Origin: Gallibacterium genomosp. 3
Lineage (GTDB): Bacteria; Pseudomonadota; Gammaproteobacteria; Enterobacterales; Pasteurellaceae
Length of the DNA: 64,000 bases
NCBI RefSeq assembly: GCF_001678475.1
Contig: NZ_JTJR01000015.1
Location: 1 to 64,000, forward strand
Direction of reading: 5' to 3'
Positions within the stretch are counted from its first letter, which is position 1. Every line of letters starts with the position of its first letter. The position numbers and the translations under genes were made by a program. Of the stretch, positions 58,198 to 64,000 are shown piece after piece. The notes below the pieces were generated by a model. That model made no database searches. It had not been told where the DNA came from and saw only the letters and a program-made list of their open reading frames with translations.

Positions 58198-59349
58198 TCA
58201 AGCTGGCTTCACAATATTACTTGGATAACATCCTAACACTTTGACAAAACTACAATAATTTTGTAATTCTTGTAATGCTTGCTGTGTTGCCTCTTGATGT
58301 AAATTGGCTTCAATTTCCACATAGAACATCTCTTCCCATGGTTTACCATAAATCGGTCGAGATTCGAGCTTATTCATAATAATTTGGTGCTTTTTAAATA
58401 CCAATAATGCATCAACTAACGCCCCAGCCTGCTGCGTAGTGGACATTAACAATAACGTTTTCGCATTCACTTGTGGTGAAACTTCAATTGGTTTCTTACT
58501 TAATACAATAAAACGCGTAATATTATTGACTTGATTAGCAATGCCATCTTGTAACACTTGTAATCCATATAATTTCCCGCCCTCAGCATTACCTAAAGCC
58601 GCAACATTAGGACGATTAATTTTTGCAACTAACTGCATCGCGTGTGAAGAGCTTTCACAATACTTAACATGGACACCTGGCAATGAATTAATAAATTGAC
58701 TACATTGCTGAATAACTTGTGGATGGCTATATAAAGTATCAATTTCAGTTAATACCGTTGTTTGTGAAATTAATACACAATGCTGGATCGGATAAGTAAG
58801 TTCACCAACAAGATGCAAGTCAGTATGCTGTAATAAATCATACACATCATTAATTGAACCTGATGTCGTATTTTCAATCGGTAATACACCATAATCCGCT
58901 TTTTCATGTTCAACTGCATCAAACACTTGTTGGAACGATTCACAGCTTAACTCAATTAACTGCTTTTGTGCTCGCTCTGCATATTTACGTGCGGCTAAAT
59001 TCGAGTAAGAGCCTAACATCCCTAAAAAGGCAATATGCACTTCATTCTTACGTTGCTGATTTAATTTATTTTGTAAATAGACTTGTTGAGTTAAAACCGA
59101 ATCTTCAATAATTTTCTGAAATACTTCGGTAATATATTGCGGATTAAGCTGATAATCTTGACTATCTGCATAACGAATCAATGCATCTAATAATTGCTGT
59201 TCACGCTCAATATCACGTAACGGCTTTTTAGTAATCTCTTTACTTCTCACCACGTCATAAGCAATTTGATGCCTCTCCGCCAATAACTTTAAAATTTCCC
59301 GATCAATTTGCGTAATTTTATAGCGAATCTCTGTTAAATCTAATGTCAT
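58198..59349 (-). CDS. pheA: Chorismate mutase / prephenate dehydratase (P-protein)
   Basis: 383 aa from ATG 59349 (GGAC about 7 nt upstream; the frame opens 5 codons earlier). H. influenzae PheA is 385. N-terminal chorismate mutase AroQ-type helix ([19 protein letters not shown], Arg at 9 and 28 region), prephenate dehydratase domain (about 105-285: [44 protein letters not shown]) and a C-terminal ACT domain (about 295-383, ESRP motif at about 328) for Phe inhibition. A TATAAT-like -10 (59390-59385) lies just upstream. Confidence 0.96.
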   Translation of the reverse strand: MTLDLTEIRYKITQIDREILKLLAERHQIAYDVVRSKEITKKPLRDIEREQQLLDALIRYADSQDYQLNPQYITEVFQKIIEDSVLTQQVYLQNKLNQQRKNEVHIAFLGMLGSYSNLAARKYAERAQKQLIELSCESFQQVFDAVEHEKADYGVLPIENTTSGSINDVYDLLQHTDLHLVGELTYPIQHCVLISQTTVLTEIDTLYSHPQVIQQCSQFINSLPGVHVKYCESSSHAMQLVAKINRPNVAALGNAEGGKLYGLQVLQDGIANQVNNITRFIVLSKKPIEVSPQVNAKTLLLMSTTQQAGALVDALLVFKKHQIIMNKLESRPIYGKPWEEMFYVEIEANLHQEATQQALQELQNYCSFVKVLGCYPSNIVKPA

Positions 59350-59401
59350 AATGCAGTCCATCATTCAGTTATATCAGGGGAATGATTATAAAGAATCCAA
59401 T

Positions 59402-59426
59402 AAAAAAAGGCGAGTTACCTCGCCTT
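59402..59426 (-). terminator. Terminator after glpC
   Basis: Stem aaggcgag (59407-59414) / ctcgcctt (59419-59426), loop ttac, followed on the minus strand by T7. 20 bp after the glpC stop and upstream of the pheA promoter region. Confidence 0.9.
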
Positions 59427-59445
59427 AATCACAAAAATAAACTAT

Positions 59446-60711
59446 TTACTCTTTTAATGCCATTGCTAATAACGTTATCGGATGTAAACAAGTACGACTG
59501 GTTGACATATCAATTTGCCATTTACAGGTTTCACAATCCGAAATCACATAATCAAAATTTCCCGCTTCAATTTGTTGGAATAAGCCATTTCCAATAGCTT
59601 GCGAAGTTTCATAGTTTTCTGATTTGAATCCATACGTTCCTGCAATACCACAACATTGTGAATTTAACATGACTAATTCCAAGTCTGGAATTTTTCTTAA
59701 TAATTCAATGGTATAAGGTACCCAGCCAGCTTTTTCCATATGGCACGCTGTATGATACGCCACTCGTAATGACAATGGTTTTAGCTGTAACGTTTTCTCA
59801 CCACTTTCCAATAATTTATAAATATAACGAGTGACTAAATTAATATGTCCTTTTACTTTGCTGTTATCTTTACCAAGAATATGCTCATATTCATCTTTTA
59901 AAGTCAACGTACAACTTGAAGATGTTCCCACAATTTCCAGACTTTTTTCAGCTACGACTTTCTCTAATTGTTGAATATTGAACTCTGCTTGACTCATCGC
60001 TTTTTGTGGAAAACCATTTACCATCAAAGGCAAACCACAACATTTTTCTTTTTCTAACAAGACAACGCCAATATCCATCGCATTAAAGACTTTAATCAAC
60101 TCTTTACCTAATTCAGGATTATTATAATTCACATAACAGCCGTGATAATACGCAACTTTATCATGGTATAAACTCTGGCGTTCTGCTGCATTCTTCTTAT
60201 ACCAATTACGGAAACTACCGAATGAATATTTTGGTAAGCTACGGCGTTGATCAACTTTTAGTGTTTTATCTAATAAGAAACGTGTCGCCTTTAAGCCAGT
60301 AATCATATTAACAATTGGGGCAAATGGCGTATTCATTGTTCCCATTAAATCGGTGTTACTTAGGATTACATCTCTAAGTTTTTGGATCTTACTTTTCCCT
60401 TTGCCTTTACCGTAATGATCTCTTGCTCGAACGATAATATCACCTATTTTCACGCCAGATGGGCAGGCTATTTCGCAACGCTTACAATTAGTACAATATT
60501 TAAGCGCCTCATCATAAAGCATTGGATTTTTTAACCGTAAACGTTCTCCATCAGGTCCAGCTTGTTTTGGTCCTGGATAAGCAGGGTTATTACGAGATAC
60601 AGGGCAAACTGCCGTACACGCTGTACATTTAATACAACTCTCAAACGTTGAATCATGATAAGGTTGTTGATGAGTTTGTTCAGCTTGAGCGATTAATTGT
60701 TGTAAATTCAT
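59446..60711 (-). CDS. glpC: Anaerobic glycerol-3-phosphate dehydrogenase subunit C
   Basis: 421 aa (E. coli GlpC is 396). Membrane-linked iron-sulfur subunit that passes electrons from GlpAB to the quinone pool. Two 4Fe-4S motifs: CIKCTACTAVCPVSR (about 26-40) and CTNCKRCEIACPSG (about 72-85), then two CCG domains (ligand Cys in YYHGCYVNYNNPE, KEKCCGLPL, YHTACHMEKAGW and SQCCGIAGTYG). Its start overlaps glpB by 4 bp. Confidence 0.96.
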   Translation of the reverse strand: MNLQQLIAQAEQTHQQPYHDSTFESCIKCTACTAVCPVSRNNPAYPGPKQAGPDGERLRLKNPMLYDEALKYCTNCKRCEIACPSGVKIGDIIVRARDHYGKGKGKSKIQKLRDVILSNTDLMGTMNTPFAPIVNMITGLKATRFLLDKTLKVDQRRSLPKYSFGSFRNWYKKNAAERQSLYHDKVAYYHGCYVNYNNPELGKELIKVFNAMDIGVVLLEKEKCCGLPLMVNGFPQKAMSQAEFNIQQLEKVVAEKSLEIVGTSSSCTLTLKDEYEHILGKDNSKVKGHINLVTRYIYKLLESGEKTLQLKPLSLRVAYHTACHMEKAGWVPYTIELLRKIPDLELVMLNSQCCGIAGTYGFKSENYETSQAIGNGLFQQIEAGNFDYVISDCETCKWQIDMSTSRTCLHPITLLAMALKE

Positions 60712-61985
60712 TGCTTGCCTCCCGCTAAAATGTAATCAACGACATTAAACGCTGTGGCAATAGATACCCCTGAACCACAGCCATCATGTAAGCCACTAAA
60801 GCCCCCAATCACCGCACCTACTGCAAATAAATTCGGTACAACCTGTCCATCTTTCATCACTTGGCAATGTGCATTAATTTTCACCCCATAATGTTGATAA
60901 GGTTGTGCATCAGCAAATCGGTGTTTCGTCCACTGTAAACGTTCGCTATCTGCAATCAAATCTAAGTTAAAGATTGGCTCAATAATTTTTTCAAATTTCG
61001 CCACCAATCCATTACTAAAAAAACTGCCTGACGCCAAAATATAGTTTTCTGCACTCAACGGAATTTCTTCATGTAATGCCGTATGGACTTGAACGACCTT
61101 ACCTTGTACAAAATCACCACGTAATACGGTATCTCCATTCATTAACACACCACCTAAACGCTGAAATTCACGCCGTAATTTATAATATTGACGTAAACCT
61201 AGCAAAGAAGGCGGTAATGTAGGTAGCTCAAACAATGCCAATCCTGTTGCTTGTTTTAATTGCATAAAAAAGCTTTCATCGTCTAGACCAAAACAGGCTG
61301 GTAAAAAGACTACTTTGGCTATACCCGCAGCTTGCTTAATTTCTTGTACCAACTCATTAAAGTTGAGTTTATGTTCTAATGCTTGCGAAATATTAATACT
61401 CCGGAATTCTCTTGCATTGGTACGTAAATGATCTAATTCTGGAATATGTAAAAAAGCGTGCTTAATTTCACAATCTGCAAATTGCGGTAATGTTTTTAAA
61501 TTGGCTTCTACTAAATGCGGTTGAAAATCATGGAATCCTTCAATCCCTAGAATCATCAACGATTGATAGGGAAATTTTTCTCCTGACATCGGTACTGTCG
61601 GTACATGAGTTGGCGACAGCCATGCGGGTTGTAATGATCCCAATGGAGTTACTCGATAATGATTTTGTTTGATATCGCCTACTAAACTAAGTTGTAACTG
61701 TTGTGCTAATTGTTGGAAATCATTTGCATAGGCTAAAACATTATCTTTGCCAATCAAACTATAAGGATGATGTTCATTTTGTTCTGCTAATTGTGTTAAT
61801 CCTGCTTTTAAATCTGTGACTTGTTGCTCAGCACAATAACTTAATAAATCTAATGAACCTGAAGAAAAATCTATCGCACTTTGTCCAGCACTCACAATTG
61901 CACAATGCTTGCCTTGTTGTTGTAATTTGATACCACAAAGCAACCCTGCTAATCCGCCACCAATAATAAGAATATCAAAATTCAT
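60708..61985 (-). CDS. glpB: Anaerobic glycerol-3-phosphate dehydrogenase subunit B
   Basis: 425 aa (E. coli GlpB is 419). FAD/FMN-binding flavoprotein subunit. Dinucleotide fold ILIIGGGLAGLLCGIKLQQQ (about 5-24), SFSSGSLDLL-type segment DFSSGSLDLLS (about 39-49), and GAVIGGFSGLHDGCGSGVSIATA near the C-terminus (about 389-411). Overlaps glpA by 11 bp and glpC by 4 bp. Confidence 0.96.
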   Translation of the reverse strand: MNFDILIIGGGLAGLLCGIKLQQQGKHCAIVSAGQSAIDFSSGSLDLLSYCAEQQVTDLKAGLTQLAEQNEHHPYSLIGKDNVLAYANDFQQLAQQLQLSLVGDIKQNHYRVTPLGSLQPAWLSPTHVPTVPMSGEKFPYQSLMILGIEGFHDFQPHLVEANLKTLPQFADCEIKHAFLHIPELDHLRTNAREFRSINISQALEHKLNFNELVQEIKQAAGIAKVVFLPACFGLDDESFFMQLKQATGLALFELPTLPPSLLGLRQYYKLRREFQRLGGVLMNGDTVLRGDFVQGKVVQVHTALHEEIPLSAENYILASGSFFSNGLVAKFEKIIEPIFNLDLIADSERLQWTKHRFADAQPYQHYGVKINAHCQVMKDGQVVPNLFAVGAVIGGFSGLHDGCGSGVSIATAFNVVDYILAGGKQ

Positions 61986-63648
61986 TTTTATCTGTCCCTT
62001 CGTCTGTTGCCTGTGTATTCACTTGTTTTAACCCTAGTAAGCTAAAATAAATCCAGCTACTAAATTCAGCTTCACGAATTGCATCGCCCCACGCAATCGG
62101 TTCAATACCTTTCCAACGTTCTTCTAGGAAAGAAGAGATTTGTGTAGTAGAACGTCTTGCTGAAATCACATTAAAACGACTCATTAGCCCAGCTGCTCGA
62201 CAAGCACACAATTCACCTTGACAAGTTCCCATCCCCACACGAGTACGACGACGTAAATCAACCAAATTATTCACATTCAATTCTTCAACGGCATAACGGA
62301 CTTCACCCGCAGTGACCATCTCACATTCACACACTAAACTACGATCTAAACGTTGTTCTGCTAATAAACGATCTGCTCTTGCACCATGTCGATAGATTGC
62401 AGAAATACGAATTGGATTAGGAATAGATACAATACGTTGATGTGTTTCGGTTGCCGTTTCTTGTGAACCTGGAAGGGGTTGGCTCGCTGTTTTACACACT
62501 GCTTGATGATTTAATTTTTTACAAATTAAATCCGTTGCCCATTCTGCCATTAAACGATAAGTCATTAACTTACCACCTGTAATGGTAATAAAACCTTTTA
62601 AGCCATCGCGTTCTTCATGATCTAATAACACAATTCCTCGGCTTACATTTCGTCCTGATGGATCATCATCACTAGCAACTAGTGGGCGTACTCCTGCATA
62701 AGCACGTAATACCCGAGTATGACGTAAAGCAGGAGCAAGCTTTTCACCTTCGGTAAACAATACGTCCACTTCTTGTGGTGTCACCACCATCTTGTCAATT
62801 TGATCATAAGGAATACGATCAGAAGTTGTCCCAATAACACAAATCGTATCACCTGGTACTAAAATATCTGCGTTAGCTGGTTTACGGCAGCGATTAATCA
62901 CTAAATTATTAATCCGATGTCCCATAATTAATAGCGAACCTTTCGCTGGGAACATTTTGATCTTTAAATCAGCATATTCTGCTATGCCTTGTCCCCAAAT
63001 CCCACCAGCATTAACGACTAATGTAGCATAAAAACGACCAGTTACTTTGCGTTTATGATCAAACGCTTCGACACCAATAACACGATTCCCCTCGCGCAAT
63101 AATTTCACCACTTCATGATAGGTTAAAATAGTTGCACCATTCTCTTTCGCATCTAACATATTTGCCGCAGTTAAACGGAACGGATCAACTGTACCATCAG
63201 GCACTACCACCGCGCCAATCAAAGATGGATTGACTGAGGGTTCTAATCGTTTTGCTAATTCTGGTTCAATTTGAATCGCTTCAATCCCCGCCTTTTCACA
63301 ACTCTCAATAAATGTTTTTTGATAAGCCAGATCATCTTCAGGCAATGTAATGAAAAGTCCTTTTGTATCTTCTACACAGTGGCGAGCAATCTGTTTTAAG
63401 ATCATATTTTCTTTAATGCACTCTTCCGCAGATTCATGATCATTAACAGCATATCTTGCCCCACTATGTAATAATCCGTGATTTCGCCCAGTTGCCCCCG
63501 TTGCGATATCACGTCTTTCCAGCAAAATACAACGAAGTCCTCTTAACGCACAATCTCGAGCAATCCCTGCACCTGTCGCCCCACCACCAATAATAATCAC
63601 ATCTGTTTCCCAATGTGGTGTGGTTGAATTTAGCTGCTGATTTGTCAT
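61975..63648 (-). CDS. glpA: Anaerobic glycerol-3-phosphate dehydrogenase subunit A
   Basis: 557 aa from ATG 63648 (GGAGG 8 nt upstream; the frame opens 6 codons earlier). E. coli GlpA is 542. FAD domain IIIGGGATGAGIARDCALRG (about 19-38), RNHGLLHSGARYAV, and the family's GGKLMTYRLMAEW (about 362-374). A C-terminal BFD-like 2Fe-2S domain has CECEMV and GTCQGELCACRAAG Cys residues. It oxidises glycerol 3-phosphate during anaerobic growth. First gene of glpABC; a CRP-like site lies upstream. Confidence 0.97.
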   Translation of the reverse strand: MTNQQLNSTTPHWETDVIIIGGGATGAGIARDCALRGLRCILLERRDIATGATGRNHGLLHSGARYAVNDHESAEECIKENMILKQIARHCVEDTKGLFITLPEDDLAYQKTFIESCEKAGIEAIQIEPELAKRLEPSVNPSLIGAVVVPDGTVDPFRLTAANMLDAKENGATILTYHEVVKLLREGNRVIGVEAFDHKRKVTGRFYATLVVNAGGIWGQGIAEYADLKIKMFPAKGSLLIMGHRINNLVINRCRKPANADILVPGDTICVIGTTSDRIPYDQIDKMVVTPQEVDVLFTEGEKLAPALRHTRVLRAYAGVRPLVASDDDPSGRNVSRGIVLLDHEERDGLKGFITITGGKLMTYRLMAEWATDLICKKLNHQAVCKTASQPLPGSQETATETHQRIVSIPNPIRISAIYRHGARADRLLAEQRLDRSLVCECEMVTAGEVRYAVEELNVNNLVDLRRRTRVGMGTCQGELCACRAAGLMSRFNVISARRSTTQISSFLEERWKGIEPIAWGDAIREAEFSSWIYFSLLGLKQVNTQATDEGTDKNEF

Positions 63649-64000
63649 ATTTGAAGCCTCCAACACACAATAAAATAGGATAAATTATTCCAATACGAAA
63701 ATTTAGAGGTATTTTAACCCAAAAAGAAAATAAAAAATCAAAATTTGATTGAAAAAGAACAAATATGCAAGCCAGATCACACTTTTTTATAAATTGGAGA
63801 GAAAATAAGGTAGAGTAACGTACAAAAAGAATAAGAAAACTAAATTTTAAGGTAAATAATTCATCTCATTTTTTAAAAATAGATAACTTATTTTTCGTGC
63901 TCGCTCAAAACTGTCTTACTAGATTAAAATCGAATAAAAATTGCTCTACCCATTAAGACGTAATCAACATAAAACAATATTTTTCCTTCATACAAAAAAC
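63649..64000 (-). promoter_or_regulatory. glpABC upstream region
   Basis: 352 bp without a convincing gene, strongly A/T-rich. It holds the glpA ribosome site (GGAGG), and a CRP-like site at 63763-63786. I did not find a clear pair of GlpR operators. The window ends before the next gene to the right. Confidence 0.4.
63763..63786 (-). promoter_or_regulatory. CRP-like site upstream of glpABC
   Basis: On the minus strand: TGTGA, six bases, TTGCA, with A/T-rich flanks (TGTGA half-site at 63782-63778). The left half is perfect, the right half matches 3 of 5. It lies about 130 bp before the glpA start. CRP control of glpABC is known in E. coli. Confidence 0.4.

Noticed and set aside
1-64000. CRISPR arrays, insertion sequences, prophage genes
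   Set aside because: I saw no spaced direct repeats, transposase motifs or phage structural genes.

Overview
The window looks like a chromosomal segment of a member of the Pasteurellaceae (gamma-Proteobacteria). It is AT-rich. Its gene blocks match the Haemophilus/Pasteurella arrangement: yidE beside a YddA-type ABC transporter, aroQ-accB-accC, leuS-lptE-holA, mutT-secA-secM, a com (PilM/N/O/Q-type) cluster divergent from mrcA and followed by aroK-aroB-dam, usg/ybaK, and glpABC. I cannot name the genus from sequence alone.

Layout. (1) 0-4.8 kb: glyoxylate/hydroxypyruvate reductase, a YidE-type transporter and an ABC transporter. (2) 4.8-19.9 kb: a 4-hydroxyphenylacetate (homoprotocatechuate) catabolic island. 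hpaBC is divergent from an AraC-type regulator (hpaA), a TRAP transporter, hpaG1, hpaG2, hpaE, hpaD, hpaF, an MFS transporter, hpaH, hpaI and a GabD-type dehydrogenase. Seven of these genes are broken by independent frameshifts or nonsense codons, so the pathway is in early decay although hpaB, C, D, F, H, the gabD homologue, dctP and dctQ still read through. (3) 19.9-24.5 kb: fatty-acid synthesis (accB, accC), aroQ, a broken ldhA, trxA and smpB. (4) 24.7-28.8 kb: a FadI/FadJ-like pair whose thiolase and hydratase active sites have lost key residues, followed by a small methyltransferase gene. (5) 28.8-42.5 kb: cpdA, nudF, psiE, a phosphopantetheinyl transferase, leuS, lptE, holA, mutT, secA with a SecM-type arrest peptide, dciA, dam, aroB and aroK. 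(6) 42.7-48.4 kb: com genes without a comD and with a short comE, divergent from mrcA. (7) 48.4-50.7 kb: usg, ybaK and a tandem array of four tRNA-Lys genes. (8) 50.8-56.3 kb: ilvGMDA with a leader peptide and attenuator. (9) 56.5-63.6 kb: a HAD phosphatase, crcB, folA, pheA and glpABC.

How it fits together. The hpa genes would import 4-hydroxyphenylacetate, hydroxylate it (HpaBC), open the ring (HpaD), and process the product (HpaE, F, G, H, I) to pyruvate and succinic semialdehyde, which the GabD homologue would oxidise to succinate. With HpaE, HpaG, HpaI, the TRAP permease and the activator all damaged, this flow is cut at several steps. Decay is concentrated here plus ldhA; the other roughly 45 genes are uninterrupted, which argues against random sequencing error. 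A second theme is reduced DNA-uptake machinery: comD is missing, ComE lacks its usual N-terminal domain, and I found no exact canonical uptake signal sequence by eye.

Limits: everything is from reading the sequence; comparisons with E. coli and H. influenzae proteins are from memory of those families, not from a database search.
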